From assembly GCF_000970205.1 (NCBI RefSeq), contig NZ_CP009512.1, positions 3,224,001-3,288,000 on the forward strand: a stretch of 64,000 nt of DNA. Direction: 5' to 3'. The notes beneath the pieces were generated by a model. It was not told the origin of the DNA and did no database searches. It saw only the letters and a list, made by a program, of their open reading frames with translations. Position 1 is the first letter of the stretch. The number at the start of each line of letters is the position of its first letter. The position numbers and the translations under genes are program-made. This DNA is from Methanosarcina mazei S-6 (GTDB taxonomy: Archaea > Halobacteriota > Methanosarcinia > Methanosarcinales > Methanosarcinaceae). Of the stretch, positions 9,040 to 20,352 are shown in pieces.

Positions 9040-9549
9040 TTATCGCTTTTTTTTACTTCCTTCATCAGTACTCCTGCTGCTTTCCTTTTCTTTAGGGCAA
9101 CAGTAATCATTCTCAATAAACCTCTTTCCTTTCCCATCGCCGCCGAGTCGGAAAATTAGATTGGAGCCACAGTTCGGGCAGCTTGTGGGTCGGGACTGGT
9201 CAAACTTTGCTTCCCACACATGATCGCATTCTTTGCAAAGAAAATGGATCCTGCACTCACCGGTATTAACGTATTCTCCTCCGGAAATTTCGATCGCTTT
9301 TCCGTTGACAAGAGCATCAGCCACCTTCTGTCGTGCCCTCTGGAGGTCGCTCCAGAAAGTTTTCCGGGATATTCCCATTCTGTCAGCAGCCTCGTTCTGT
9401 TCCATCTGGAGAAGGTCGCAAAGACGAATGGCCTCAATCTCTTCTATGGATAGATTGGCAGTTTCCAGACAGCAAAGAGGGATTTCCCTGGGCTTGTAAT
9501 AGGTGGCCTTTGGAAAGCAAGATACCCTGCGCTTAACTCTGTTGACCAT
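9040..9549 (-). CDS. DUF134-family DNA-binding protein
   Basis: 169 residues starting at MVNRVKRRV (9549); an upstream ATG at 9606 would add 19 untypical residues. The N-terminal half is a sigma-70 region 4-like helix-turn-helix (IEEIEAIRLCDLL...EAADRMGISRKTFWSDLQRARQKVADAL). The C-terminal half has a zinc ribbon with C..C motifs (FLCKECDH, TSCPNCGS). Family members are small archaeal and bacterial proteins, often annotated as DNA-binding, of unknown target. The promoter carries a palindrome, which could be an autoregulatory operator (inference). Confidence 0.85.
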   Translation of the reverse strand: MVNRVKRRVSCFPKATYYKPREIPLCCLETANLSIEEIEAIRLCDLLQMEQNEAADRMGISRKTFWSDLQRARQKVADALVNGKAIEISGGEYVNTGECRIHFLCKECDHVWEAKFDQSRPTSCPNCGSNLIFRLGGDGKGKRFIENDYCCPKEKESSRSTDEGSKKKR

Positions 9550-9582
9550 TAAAATACACTTATGTCGTACGTAATAAATATC

Positions 9583-9594
9583 TATCGATCGATA
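9583..9594. promoter_or_regulatory. 12-bp perfect palindrome in the DUF134 promoter
   Basis: TATCGATCGATA lies 34 bp upstream of the chosen start, inside an AT-rich (ATATTT) region that would hold the promoter. A second small palindrome, CGTACG, lies at 9566-9571. Confidence 0.5.
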
Positions 9595-9780
9595 TATTTT
9601 ATTCAAATGGATTAAAATTTAAAAATAATAAAGACTGGAAGAATTGCTATTTCCATGGTTTTAAAATCCTCTTAAACTCAGCAATAGCTTTCTCATCATC
9701 CTGAATGTGCTATAAAATCAGAAGTAAACAAGAAATCAAGTATATTAAACTTAAATGGAAAGTTTCTTAGATCAGCTTCT

Positions 9781-10668
9781 TTGACTTCTTACTCCCCTTA
9801 ACTCAATTAACAGTCAAAATACACAAAAGAGATGTGATATAAATAACTGACGCTATAGAGTATAATTATTGATGAAATTAAAAACTATGAACTCATTTTC
9901 AGGATTTGGTATTATAAGCACAGAAACAACAGCAATAACCGATAACAGTATAAAATACGATTAAAACCATGATCTTTACTTAACAGTTTTGTATCAATTG
10001 TCCCTCAATTACGTGACCATTTTCTGCCTTTCACACATGTTTTAACGTAAAAGTTCTACTAATTACTGATACTCTCTTTTACTTTTTATTCAAATAATTT
10101 CATGTTCTTTTCTTATTAAAAGGAGCCTACGATGCCTTTTTTAGAGTCCTATCATGAGTTAATAACTAGTAAAAATTTGGATAAGACTTATACAAAGGAT
10201 TATTCTTATATTTATAATAAAACAGAATAAAAGTGTAAATTATTTATAGTACCTCGCTTATGTGTAATTTAAGAGAATGTCCGAAAAGTGATGGATTTAC
10301 TGTAACTTCTACAATCAACGATCATAAATGAACGGATTCTGGATAATAAACACTAATTGTCCAATTGTAATTTTACAACATCCATAGAACTTTTCGGATT
10401 TCTCTAAGATCTCTTTTATTTTTATGAGATCACAGCTTTTCCTACTACAGGACTTACTACTACAGGACTTACTACTACAGGACTTAATACTACAGGACTT
10501 ACTCAATTAGGTTAAAAATATAAACAGTGGACTTCCAACTTCTCAAGTCCAGGCTTTAACTATAATTCGCGATACTTGATTCTGTATTGTGGATGTGTAA
10601 AATGTTTAGTAAGTTAAAAAAGTTCTCTAAAAAGTTATTAAATAAATGGAGCTTTCAATAAAAAAGGA
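9781..10668 (+). repeat. Upstream copy (A) of a duplicated cdh promoter/leader region
   Basis: This stretch runs parallel to 10885-11725 at an offset of about 1,100 bases. Near-identical blocks include ACACAAAAGAGATG (9821), TAATTTCATG (~10095), AAAAGTGTAAATTATTTATA (10229) and GGATAATAAACACTAATTGTCCAATTG (in two parts near 10340-10365). It includes the TATA-like box and most of the leader but ends before any cdh coding sequence. I find no convincing gene in 9550-11769. 10669-10884 separates the copies and contains only broken protein-like fragments on the minus strand. Confidence 0.85.
10443..10502. repeat. Four tandem 15-bp repeats in leader copy A
   Basis: Four copies of TACTACAGGACTTAC. 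The corresponding place in copy B (about 11545) has a single, slightly different unit, so the expansion happened only in copy A. The minus-strand reading (SKSCSSKSCSS...) is an effect of the repeat and not a convincing gene. Confidence 0.9.
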
Positions 10669-10884
10669 AATTATCTTCTTAAGCAAACCCATACTTTTTT
10701 CGGAACTTTTGAAGACCATCCAGGAAAATTCTCCGGGATACCCTATACTGCCAGTTGCTTCATTTCACTGTATATAGACAGGTCGTGAAAACAAATGGTT
10801 CAAGTTCTTCCAGTAGCACGTTAATAACTGCAAGACACTTAGCTGAATTTCACTGAGCTTTTACTAAGTAACTTCTGGGGTTTT

Positions 10885-11725
10885 TGACACCTTATTTACT
10901 CAATCAACCCTCAAACTACACAAAAGAGATGAAGTATATATAACTAATGCTTCAATGACATAACTATTGATAAAATTAACAGGTTTCGAATCGATTTGAA
11001 AGATTCAATATCAAAAGTATAAAACCAATAGCGATAAACTCATAAGTGCATAATATACAATGGAAACTGCAACGTATATTTAATAGCTTTATATATTATA
11101 TTCTTTAGTCCGGTAGCTGCTTTCTGCCTGTTTGCACCTGATTTGAGGAAGGAGATCTACTGACCACCGGTAATTACATTTTTCTTCCTGTTCGAATAAT
11201 TTCATGCGCTTTTTTTGAGAAAAAAGGCACAAGATACCGTTTTTGAGCTCATATAATGATTTAAATTCCTGTAATAAGTTCAGACGGAAAGTATACAAGA
11301 GAATCCTTTATTTTTATATTTAAACAGAACAAAAGTGTAAATTATTTATAATACGTCGCTAATGTGTAATTTAGGAGTATATCCGAAAAGTGCTATGCTT
11401 ACTGTAACTTTTACAATCTGCGATACAAATGAACGGATTCCGGATAATAAACACTAATTGTCCAATTGTAATTTTACAACATCTATAGAACTTTTCGGAC
11501 GGTCTCTAAGATCTCTTTTATTTTTATGAGATCACAACGTTTACTACTATAGGACTTACCCACTTGAGGTCAAAAATAAAAGCAGTGAACTCCCAATTTT
11601 TAAAATCCAAGTTTTAACTGCTTAATTTACTGTACTTTATTTTGTATTGTAAGTGTGTAAATTCTATAAAAAGTCAAAAACGATCTCTAAAAAAAGTCAT
11701 TTAAGTAGCTGAAGCTTTCAAGAAT
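10885..11725 (+). repeat. Downstream copy (B) of the duplicated region; functional cdh promoter and leader
   Basis: Parallel to 9781-10668 (see copy A) and directly upstream of cdhA. Similarity ends about 45 bases before the cdhA ATG, just ahead of the AGGAGG ribosome-binding site at 11754-11759. The Methanosarcina cdh operon is known to have a long (about 370-nt) regulatory 5' leader, and the transcribed part of this copy fits that. Confidence 0.85.
11331..11352 (+). promoter_or_regulatory. cdhA: Probable cdh promoter (TATA-like box)
   Basis: AAATTATTTATAATAC is the best TATA-like sequence upstream of cdhA. Transcription starting about 25 bases later would give a leader of roughly 370-400 nt, in agreement with the long leader known for this operon in Methanosarcina. 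The same element recurs at 10229-10250 in copy A. Confidence 0.55.
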
Positions 11726-11769
11726 CGTCGGTAAAGTGACTTTAAGTATATTTAGGAGGTAAAGCTAAA

Positions 11770-14190
11770 ATGAGCAAATTAACTACTGGGAGTTTTTCAA
11801 TAGAAGATCTTGAATCCGTTCAGATCACTATCAATAATATTGTAGGGGCAGCAAAGGAGGCTGCAGAAGAAAAAACAAAAGAGCTCGGTCATATGGGCCC
11901 AACTCCGTTCCCAGGTCTTGAAACCTACAGGGACGACTGGAACCTCAAATTGCTCGACCGCTATGAGCCTGTTGTCACCCCTATGTGTGATCAGTGCTGT
12001 TACTGCACATACGGTCCCTGTGACCTCTCAAACAACAAGAGAGGTGCCTGTGGTATCGACATGCTTGGCCACAACGGAAGGGAATTCTTCCTCCGTGTAA
12101 TTACAGGTACTGCCTGTCACGCAGCCCATGGCCGCCACCTGCTTGACCATCTGATTGAAGTCTTTGGAGAAGAGTTACCTCTCAACCTCGGGCAATCCGA
12201 TGTCCTGACCCCCAATATCACAATTACCACCGGGCAGAGACCACAGACCCTTGGAGAAATCAAACCTGCAATGGAACATGTTGAAGAGCAGCTAACCCAG
12301 CTCCTTGCAACCGTCCACGCAGGGCAGGAATCCGCAGAGATCGACTACGACTCAAAGGCTCTTTTCAGTGGAAGCCTGGACCACGTAGGAATGGAAATTT
12401 CCGATATAGTCCAGATCGCAGCCCTCGACTTCCCGAAGGCCGACCCAGAAGCCCCCCTCATTGAAATGGGTATGGGAACAATTGACAAAGACAAGCCATT
12501 CCTCTGTGTGATCGGACACAATGTAGGCGGTGTAACCTACATGATGGACTACATGGAAGAACACGAATTGACCGACAAGGTAGAACTCGGTGGGCTCTGC
12601 TGTACCGCAATCGACCTTACAAGGTACAAGGAAGCCGACAGGAGACCACCATACACCAAAGTCGTTGGTTCCATGTCCAAAGAGCTCAAGATCATCCGCT
12701 CTGGAATGCCTGATGTCATTGTCGTTGACGAACAGTGCGTCCGTGGTGACATTGTACCCGAAGCCCAGAAACTCAAGATTCCGGTCATCGCATCAAATGC
12801 AAAGATTATGTATGGTCTTCCCAACAGGACCGATGCCGGCGTTGAAGAGACAATTGAGGAACTCAAGTCCGGAGCAATTCCCGGTGCAGTGATCCTTGAC
12901 TACGAAAAGCTTGGGGAAATCTCCGTAAGGCTCGCTCAGGAAATGCACCCGATCCGCGAAGCTGCTGGAGTCAGGGAAATCCCATCCGATGAACAGCTAA
13001 AGGAATGGGTTGACAAGTGTGCCGACTGTGGAGCCTGCTATCTGGCATGCCCGATTGAGCTGGACATTCCGGAAGCCATGAAGTTCGCCAAGCAGGGAGA
13101 TTTCAGCTATCTTGAAGACCTCCACGATGCATGTATCGGCTGCCGCCGCTGCGAACAGGTCTGTAAGAAGGAAATCCCAATCCTTAGTGTCATCGAAAAG
13201 GCATCACAGAAGATTATCGCTGAGGAAAAAGGCTGGATGAGAGCCGGCAGAGGTCAGGTATCTGACGCTGAAATCCGTGCAGAAGGTCTTAACCTCGTCA
13301 TGGGTACAACCCCCGGTATCATCGCAATCATCGGATGTCCGAACTATTCTGATTGTGCAAAAGCCGTTTACTACATTGCAGAGGAGTTCCTGAAGAGAAA
13401 CTACATCGTTGTTGGTACCGGCTGTGGGTCCATGGACATGGGTATGTACAAGGACGAAGACGGCAAGACGCTTTATGAGAGATTCCCGGGAGGTTTCCAG
13501 TCCGGAGGACTTGTCAACATAGGATCATGTGTCTCGAACGCCCATATCACCGGAGCCGCTCAGAAAGTAGCCGGAATTTTCGGTGGCAGAACCATGGAAG
13601 GCAACCTGGCGGAAATTGCGGACTATGTCCTTAACCGTGTTGGTGCCTGCGGACTTGCATGGGGTGCATTCTCTCAGAAAGCTTCCTCAATTGGTACAGG
13701 ATGTAACATCTACGGTATCCCTGCCGTGCTCGGTGCTCACAGCTCCAAGTACAGGAGAGCCCTGATTGCAAAGAACTATGATGAGTCCAAGTGGAAAGTC
13801 TACGACGCCAGAAACGGCGAGGAGATGCCAATCCCACCAGCGCCAGAATTCCTTCTGACCACAGCAGAGACCTGGCAGGAAGCAATCCCGATGATGGCAA
13901 AAGCCTGTCTCCGCCCGTCCGACAACAGCCTGGGCAGATCTATTAAGCTGACTCACTGGATGGAACTCCACGACAAATACATCGGCGGACTGCCCGAGGA
14001 CTGGTGGAAGTTTATCAGGACAGAAGCCGACCTTCCACTTGCCAAACGTGCAGATCTCATGAAAAAACTCGAAGCAGAACGCGGATGGGAAATTGACTGG
14101 AAGAAGAAGAAGATCATATCTGGTCCGAAGATCAAGTTCGACGTATCGGCACAGCCCACTAACCTCAAGAGACTCTGTAAGGGGGCCTGA
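11770..14190 (+). CDS. cdhA: CO dehydrogenase/acetyl-CoA synthase alpha subunit (CO dehydrogenase)
   Basis: 806 residues, normal for archaeal CdhA. It is the nickel-iron subunit of the ACDS complex that interconverts CO and CO2. Visible features: the N-terminal cluster-binding cysteines C73..C76-C77-C79..C84..C94 (CDQCCYC.YGPC), H- and C-rich segments for the C-cluster ([39 protein letters not shown]), and two ferredoxin-type [4Fe-4S] motifs near 417-427 and 455-465 ([23 protein letters not shown]). AGGAGG lies upstream at 11754-11759. It is the first gene of the operon; cdhB begins 2 bases after its stop. Confidence 0.97.
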   Translation: MSKLTTGSFSIEDLESVQITINNIVGAAKEAAEEKTKELGHMGPTPFPGLETYRDDWNLKLLDRYEPVVTPMCDQCCYCTYGPCDLSNNKRGACGIDMLGHNGREFFLRVITGTACHAAHGRHLLDHLIEVFGEELPLNLGQSDVLTPNITITTGQRPQTLGEIKPAMEHVEEQLTQLLATVHAGQESAEIDYDSKALFSGSLDHVGMEISDIVQIAALDFPKADPEAPLIEMGMGTIDKDKPFLCVIGHNVGGVTYMMDYMEEHELTDKVELGGLCCTAIDLTRYKEADRRPPYTKVVGSMSKELKIIRSGMPDVIVVDEQCVRGDIVPEAQKLKIPVIASNAKIMYGLPNRTDAGVEETIEELKSGAIPGAVILDYEKLGEISVRLAQEMHPIREAAGVREIPSDEQLKEWVDKCADCGACYLACPIELDIPEAMKFAKQGDFSYLEDLHDACIGCRRCEQVCKKEIPILSVIEKASQKIIAEEKGWMRAGRGQVSDAEIRAEGLNLVMGTTPGIIAIIGCPNYSDCAKAVYYIAEEFLKRNYIVVGTGCGSMDMGMYKDEDGKTLYERFPGGFQSGGLVNIGSCVSNAHITGAAQKVAGIFGGRTMEGNLAEIADYVLNRVGACGLAWGAFSQKASSIGTGCNIYGIPAVLGAHSSKYRRALIAKNYDESKWKVYDARNGEEMPIPPAPEFLLTTAETWQEAIPMMAKACLRPSDNSLGRSIKLTHWMELHDKYIGGLPEDWWKFIRTEADLPLAKRADLMKKLEAERGWEIDWKKKKIISGPKIKFDVSAQPTNLKRLCKGA

Positions 14191-14192
14191 AA

Positions 14193-14705
14193 ATGGTTGA
14201 CACAACAAAGAACACCAAGCTCTTTACCAGCTACGGGGTGACTACCTCCAAAGCAGTCAACCCTGACATGGTAGCTAAGATGATCTCCAAGGCAAAGAGG
14301 CCGCTTTTTGTGGTCGGGACCGGAGTTCTTAGACCAGAAGTTCTGGACCGTGCAGTCAAGATTGCACAGAAAGCAAACATTCCGATTGCAGCTACCGGAA
14401 GCTCCCTCAAGGGATTCTTAGACAAGGGTGTAGATGCTAAATACATCAATTTGCACCAGCTAGGGTTCTATTTAACCGATCCTGCATGGCCCGGGCTTGA
14501 CGGAAAAGGCAACTACGACACCATAATCGTCCTGGAATTCAAAAAATATTACATCAACCAGGTACTGTCCGGAACTAAGAACTTCTCCAATGTAAAAGCA
14601 ATTTCAATCGGCAGAGATTACATCCAGAACGCAACAATGTCCTTCGGGAACATAAGCAGGGAAGACCACTACGCTGCCCTGGATGAACTAATTGACAACT
14701 TATAA
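14193..14705 (+). CDS. cdhB: CO dehydrogenase/acetyl-CoA synthase epsilon subunit
   Basis: 170 residues, the usual size. The epsilon subunit binds CdhA to form the alpha2epsilon2 CO dehydrogenase component and has a Rossmann-like fold related to the central domain of TPP enzymes; the [28 protein letters not shown] segment shows this. Its likely role is electron transfer or flavin access to the CO dehydrogenase. It starts 2 bases after cdhA (coupled) and is followed 25 bases later by cdhC, which has its own AGGAGG. Confidence 0.95.
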   Translation: MVDTTKNTKLFTSYGVTTSKAVNPDMVAKMISKAKRPLFVVGTGVLRPEVLDRAVKIAQKANIPIAATGSSLKGFLDKGVDAKYINLHQLGFYLTDPAWPGLDGKGNYDTIIVLEFKKYYINQVLSGTKNFSNVKAISIGRDYIQNATMSFGNISREDHYAALDELIDNL

Positions 14706-14730
14706 ATTTGATTTAGGAGGCGAAAAATAA

Positions 14731-16113
<1,383 letters not shown>

Positions 16114-16197
16114 TCATCAGCGAAAAGAAGGAAAAGAAATAACTGAACAACAACGGGCAATTGCCTAAAACCGAAAAACAATCAAAAGGGGTATTCT

Positions 16198-16959
16198 GTG
16201 ACCAAAGTAATTGCAATAACGGGAAAAGGCGGAACTGGAAAAACAGCGGTAGCGGCTCTTCTGATCCGCTCCCTCTCTAAAAAAGGGCAGTTCATACTGG
16301 CAGTTGATGCAGATGCAGATACTAACCTGCCGGAAACCCTTGGATGTGAGAACGTAAAAACGATAGGGGATGCAAAGGAGTTTTTACAGGCTGAGATAAC
16401 AAAACCAAGGCCTGACAATCCCGATATGAATAAGGAGTCCGTGCTCCAGAGCAAGGTATATGAGATCATTGAAGAGATGCCGGGTTACGACCTGCTGGTA
16501 ATGGGAAGGCCCGAAGGCTCAGGGTGTTACTGTTATGTAAACAACCTCCTGAGGGGCATTATGGACAAACTGGTCAAAAACTATGATCTGGTTGTGATTG
16601 ATGCAGAAGCCGGGCTTGAGCATTTCAGCCGAAAAATCATCCGGGATATTGATGATCTTATTGTGGTAACTGACGCCTCAAGAAGAGGGTTCCGAACTGC
16701 AGAAAGAATTCATGAACTTGTGGATGAACTCGAGTCAAATATAGGCAGTATTCACGTTATTGCAAACAAGGTTACAGATACTAACCGGGAAAAGCTCGTT
16801 AAACTGGCAGAGGAACTGAAACTGAACCTGATAGGTATGATTCCTCTTGACCCGAAAATTGAGGAAATGGACATAAAAGGTATACCTCTCTTTGAAATAC
16901 CCGACGATTCGGTTGCTGCAGTGGAAATAGAAAATATTGTGAAAAAACTGGGGTTCTAA
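16198..16959 (+). CDS. cooC: CO dehydrogenase nickel-insertion ATPase CooC
   Basis: 253 residues with a GTG start preceded by AAAGGGG. It has a deviant Walker A (GKGGTGKT, residues 9-16), a DADADTNLPETLG segment and a C-x-C at residues 110-112 (GCYCYV). CooC proteins are nickel-binding dimeric ATPases that help load nickel into CO dehydrogenase clusters, and the position between cdhC and cdhD supports that role here. It is about 30% shorter in its middle part than the stand-alone paralogue at 6647-7465. 350 non-coding bases follow before cdhD. Confidence 0.93.
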   Translation: MTKVIAITGKGGTGKTAVAALLIRSLSKKGQFILAVDADADTNLPETLGCENVKTIGDAKEFLQAEITKPRPDNPDMNKESVLQSKVYEIIEEMPGYDLLVMGRPEGSGCYCYVNNLLRGIMDKLVKNYDLVVIDAEAGLEHFSRKIIRDIDDLIVVTDASRRGFRTAERIHELVDELESNIGSIHVIANKVTDTNREKLVKLAEELKLNLIGMIPLDPKIEEMDIKGIPLFEIPDDSVAAVEIENIVKKLGF

Positions 16960-17141
16960 CCCCAGATTACTTTTGAATCTGTGGATCAGCAGAAAACCAC
17001 AAAAAATGCAGAAAATCACCGGGACAGAGAACAGGTGAACTTATCCGGTTTAAGAGCTTGAAACGGGATTTAAACCAAAATCAAAATTAAAATAATAAAA
17101 AGAACGGGGCAGAATCTGTTCCAGAATTAAAGGAAAGGAAC

Positions 17142-17195
17142 GGAATGATTCAAAGGAATGATTCAAAGGAATGATTCAAAGGAACGGAATGATTC
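17142..17195. repeat. 13-bp tandem repeats between cooC and cdhD
   Basis: GGAATGATTCAAA occurs three times in a row (17142, 17155, 17168), with a fourth partial unit at 17186. The rest of the 350-bp cooC-cdhD gap is AT-rich; TTTATTATAAG near 17252 could serve as an internal promoter. No gene is seen in it. Confidence 0.85.
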
Positions 17196-17309
17196 CTGCT
17201 CCGGACCCTGTATTATCAGGGCAAAAAATATGGAAACACATCCTGTATTATATCCTTTATTATAAGCCACTCATAAAAACGGATAAATTACGGAAACGGT
17301 GAGGTTTAC

Positions 17310-18620
17310 ATGGCAAAGAAAATGAAGTTATCTGATATTACAAACATGTTCGCGGGCATGGATGTAGAAGCCCTCGAAGGTGTTACTATAGAAGGGGACA
17401 TTGAGATTGATCTCGGTGGACTCGGAGGCGGCTTTGACCCCATGCTTGCCGCTGCCCTGGGGCAGGAGAGCGCAGTACTCGCCCAGCACTTCGCAAGAAT
17501 TGCAGGCATGTTCGGGTACCCGGTAGGCATAGGTGCACCAGCAGCTCCGGCAATTTCACCTGCTCTGGCAGCACCCAAACTCAAGGATCTCATACCTGCA
17601 AAGTTTGATGTTGCCAATATTGCAGAATGGGCAACTCAGATTCAGGAAGTACCAATCGGAAACACATCAGCAGACGGTGGAAGCCGTGGAAAGAGAGTGC
17701 TGGTAGGTGGAGAAAAAGCCCTGCCGTTCTTCCCTGACGCGCCAATGCCAAACAGGAACCAGGTAACAATTGACGTGTTCGATATGAGAATTGGGCTTGC
17801 AAAAGCTGTCAAAGAAAATTATGATGAGGTCATGGACAGCCCGGGAGAATGGGCAAAGAAGAACGTTGAGAAGTTCAACGCAGATATGATCACCATTCAC
17901 CTGATTTCAACTGACCCGCTTGTAAAGGACACACCTCCAAAAGAAGCAGCAAAGACAGTAGAAGAAGTTCTCCAGGCTGTTGATGTCCCAATAGCAATCG
18001 GCGGATCAGGTAACCCGCAGAAAGACCCCGAAGTCCTCGCAAGAGCAGCGGAAGTTGCAGAAGGAGAACGATGCCTGCTTGCATCTGCAAGCCTGAACCT
18101 GGACTATGCAGCAATTGCAGAAGCAGCACTCAAATATGACCACGACGTCCTTTCCTGGACTCAGCTGGACATGAACGCACAGAAGGAGCTTAACAGGAAA
18201 CTCATGAAGCAGTGCAATGTCCCAAGAGACAGGATCATAATGGACCCGACCACTGCAGCCCTCGGATATGGTCTCGACTACGCTTACACAAACATGGAGC
18301 GTATCAGACTTGCAGCACTTATGGGTGACGATGAACTCACATTCCCGATGTCATCAGGTACAACAAATGCATGGGGTGCCCGTGAGTCATGGATGGTGGG
18401 ATCACCGCTTAAAGAAGACTCTGATTGGGGACCAAGGGAATACAGAGGTCCTATATGGGAGATTGTCACAGGTCTGTCACTTGCAATTGCAGGAAACGAC
18501 CTATTCATGATGATGCACCCAACATCGGTTGCTGTCCTGAAGCAGATTACCCAGACGCTATTCGGTACCATAGACACAGAGCAGGTGGATATTGCAAACT
18601 GGATCGGAGCGGAGGTGTGA
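17310..18620 (+). CDS. cdhD: CO dehydrogenase/acetyl-CoA synthase delta subunit (corrinoid Fe-S protein small subunit)
   Basis: 436 residues with GGTGAGG just before the ATG. With CdhE it forms the corrinoid iron-sulfur component that carries the methyl group between methyl-tetrahydrosarcinapterin and the A-cluster. It has a TIM-barrel body of the dihydropteroate-synthase-like corrinoid protein family ([31 protein letters not shown]) after an Ala/Gly/Pro-rich N-terminal section. It ends 3 bases before the cdhE start, so the two are co-translated. Confidence 0.95.
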   Translation: MAKKMKLSDITNMFAGMDVEALEGVTIEGDIEIDLGGLGGGFDPMLAAALGQESAVLAQHFARIAGMFGYPVGIGAPAAPAISPALAAPKLKDLIPAKFDVANIAEWATQIQEVPIGNTSADGGSRGKRVLVGGEKALPFFPDAPMPNRNQVTIDVFDMRIGLAKAVKENYDEVMDSPGEWAKKNVEKFNADMITIHLISTDPLVKDTPPKEAAKTVEEVLQAVDVPIAIGGSGNPQKDPEVLARAAEVAEGERCLLASASLNLDYAAIAEAALKYDHDVLSWTQLDMNAQKELNRKLMKQCNVPRDRIIMDPTTAALGYGLDYAYTNMERIRLAALMGDDELTFPMSSGTTNAWGARESWMVGSPLKEDSDWGPREYRGPIWEIVTGLSLAIAGNDLFMMMHPTSVAVLKQITQTLFGTIDTEQVDIANWIGAEV

Positions 18621-18623
18621 AAA

Positions 18624-20036
18624 ATGAAGATTAACAGCCCATTAGAAGCGTACAAGTACCTGCCTCAGACCAACTGTGGAGAATGTGGTCAGCCTACATG
18701 TATGGCATTTGCCTCCACGCTGATCGATAGGTCAGGCAAGACAACAGACTGCCCTCCCCTGATTAAAGAAAAGAAGTTTGCAAAGAAACTGGCAGAACTA
18801 GACAGGCTCCTTGCTCCTGAAATTCGCCAGGTTACTATTGGTGTTGGCGAAAGAGCAGCCAATATTGGTGGAGACGATGTACTGTACCGCCACAAACTGA
18901 CATTCTTTAACAAGACAAAGATGTTCTTCGATGTGGCAGACAACATGGACGAAGCTGCCATTGTTGAAAGAGTGAAGAAGATCAGTGATTACAAGAAGTT
19001 CTATGTAGGACGTAACCTGCTTCTCGATGGTGTGGCAATAAGAGCAGCATCCAATGATCCTGCAAAGTTTGCAACAGCTGTCAAGAAAGTTATAGAAAAC
19101 ACAGAACTGCCTGTAATTCTATGTTCTTTCAATCCTGCAGTCCTGAAGGCAGGACTTGAGGTAGCAAAGGGTAAAAACCCGCTGCTGTATGCTGCAAACA
19201 AGGACAACTGGAAAGAGGTAGGAGAACTAGCACTCGAGTATAACGTGCCTGTGGTTGTTTCGGCGTTTAATGACCTTGACGGCCTGAAGACTCTTGCAAA
19301 GACATTTGCAGAGGCTGGAATTAAGGACATTGTGCTTGACCCGGGAACTTACCCAACCGGGAAAGGTCTGAAGGATACTTTCACAAACTTCCTGAAGATC
19401 AGGAGAGCAGGCATTATGGGAGACACCGAGATCGCGTATCCGATCATGGCTATGCCGCTTACTGCCTGGATGGCGGGAATTGCTGACCCTGTCAGTGCAT
19501 CATACTGGGAAACGGTTCTTTCATCAATCTTTACTATAAGGTACGGAGACATTATGCTTCTCCACAGCATGGAGCCATATGCCACCATGCCAGAAGTACA
19601 CCTGGCAGAGACAATATACACTGACCCCAGGTCTCCTGTTGCCGTAGACTCAAAGATGTATAAGGTAGGAAACCCAACAGCAGATTCACCTGTACTCTTT
19701 ACCACAAACTTCGCCCTTACTTACTACACAGTAGAGAGCGACCTTGCATCAAACGGAATAGACTGCTGGCTGCTTGCAGTTAACACCGATGGTATTGGTG
19801 TGGAAGCAGCGGCTGCAGGTGGACAGCTGACAGCTGATAAGGTGAAGGATGCATTTGAGAAGTCAGGATTTGACCTCAAGAGCGATGTTACCCATAACAG
19901 TGTAGTTATTCCGGGTCTTGCTGCCCGTCTACAGGGTGATATTGAGGACAAACTCAATGTAAAAGTTATGGTTGGTCCAATGGACTCAGGAAGGCTACCA
20001 GGCTGGATGGAGAAGAACTGGCCACCAAAGAAATAA
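18624..20036 (+). CDS. cdhE: CO dehydrogenase/acetyl-CoA synthase gamma subunit (corrinoid Fe-S protein large subunit)
   Basis: 470 residues. The N-terminus binds the [4Fe-4S] cluster through C18, C21, C26 and C43 (NCGECGQPTCMAF...TTDC), followed by a TIM barrel and a C-terminal corrinoid-binding Rossmann region (LLAVNTDGIGVEAAAAGGQLTADK). The cluster keeps the corrinoid in the reactive Co(I) state for methyl transfer. It is the last gene of the cdh operon and is followed by a strong terminator hairpin. Confidence 0.96.
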   Translation: MKINSPLEAYKYLPQTNCGECGQPTCMAFASTLIDRSGKTTDCPPLIKEKKFAKKLAELDRLLAPEIRQVTIGVGERAANIGGDDVLYRHKLTFFNKTKMFFDVADNMDEAAIVERVKKISDYKKFYVGRNLLLDGVAIRAASNDPAKFATAVKKVIENTELPVILCSFNPAVLKAGLEVAKGKNPLLYAANKDNWKEVGELALEYNVPVVVSAFNDLDGLKTLAKTFAEAGIKDIVLDPGTYPTGKGLKDTFTNFLKIRRAGIMGDTEIAYPIMAMPLTAWMAGIADPVSASYWETVLSSIFTIRYGDIMLLHSMEPYATMPEVHLAETIYTDPRSPVAVDSKMYKVGNPTADSPVLFTTNFALTYYTVESDLASNGIDCWLLAVNTDGIGVEAAAAGGQLTADKVKDAFEKSGFDLKSDVTHNSVVIPGLAARLQGDIEDKLNVKVMVGPMDSGRLPGWMEKNWPPKK

Positions 20037-20063
20037 AATAAAGTGAAAAAATTTGAATATTAA

Positions 20064-20090
20064 TATTCCGTGTCAAAAAGACACGGAATA
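20064..20090 (+). terminator. Terminator of the cdh operon
   Basis: TATTCCGTGTC (20064-20074) and GACACGGAATA (20080-20090) form a perfect 11-bp stem with an AAAAA loop, 28 bases after the cdhE stop, followed by AAGTTTATTGCGATTTTT. Confidence 0.85.
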
Positions 20091-20218
20091 AAGTTTATTG
20101 CGATTTTTATAGAGGCAATTGTCTACTTACCGGATAGGTTCTTATCAAGGAAAACGTAGCATAAACCTTCTTCGGAATAGTTTTAAATTTGAAATAAATT
20201 TAAAATTAGGATAATTTC

Positions 20219-20278
20219 CGTGCCTCAGAACTCATAGGGCTCATCATGGAATCAGCCAGATTTTTCATCACAGGCACG
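20219..20278 (-). ncRNA. C/D box sRNA (2'-O-methylation guide)
   Basis: Read on the minus strand, the element has every canonical part in order. A terminal stem strand CGTGCC is followed by box C (GTGATGA), a 10-nt guide (AAAAATCTGG), box D' (CTGA), a 4-nt spacer (TTCC), box C' (ATGATGA), a 12-nt guide (GCCCTATGAGTT), box D (CTGA) and the closing stem strand GGCACG. Archaeal C/D sRNAs of about 60 nt form RNPs with L7Ae, Nop5 and fibrillarin and methylate rRNA or tRNA. By the D+5 rule the 12-nt guide would modify the C of the sequence complementary to it (AACTCATAGGGC). The element lies about 75 bp downstream of pyrF on the same strand. The remaining 20091-20352 bases are AT-rich and hold nothing else recognisable. 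Confidence 0.87.
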
Positions 20279-20352
20279 TATTTTAGGTTTAAAATTTCTA
20301 TGGAATCAATCAATCAATCCAAAAAATATTCATTCAGCAAAAATATTCTTTA

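Noticed and set aside
9650-9712. Possible second C/D sRNA (ATGATGA, 11-nt gap, CTGA on the minus strand)
   Set aside because: No upstream box C or terminal stem; the segment instead looks like a remnant coding end (QDDEKAIAEFKRILKPW).
10315-10506. 63-codon minus-strand frame beginning SKSCSIKSCSSKSC
   Set aside because: Its cysteine-rich start is only the 15-bp DNA repeat read in frame, and it lies in the leader copy with no ribosome-binding site.
11089-11298. 69-codon minus-strand frame upstream of cdhA
   Set aside because: No family features or ribosome-binding site; it lies inside the duplicated leader region.
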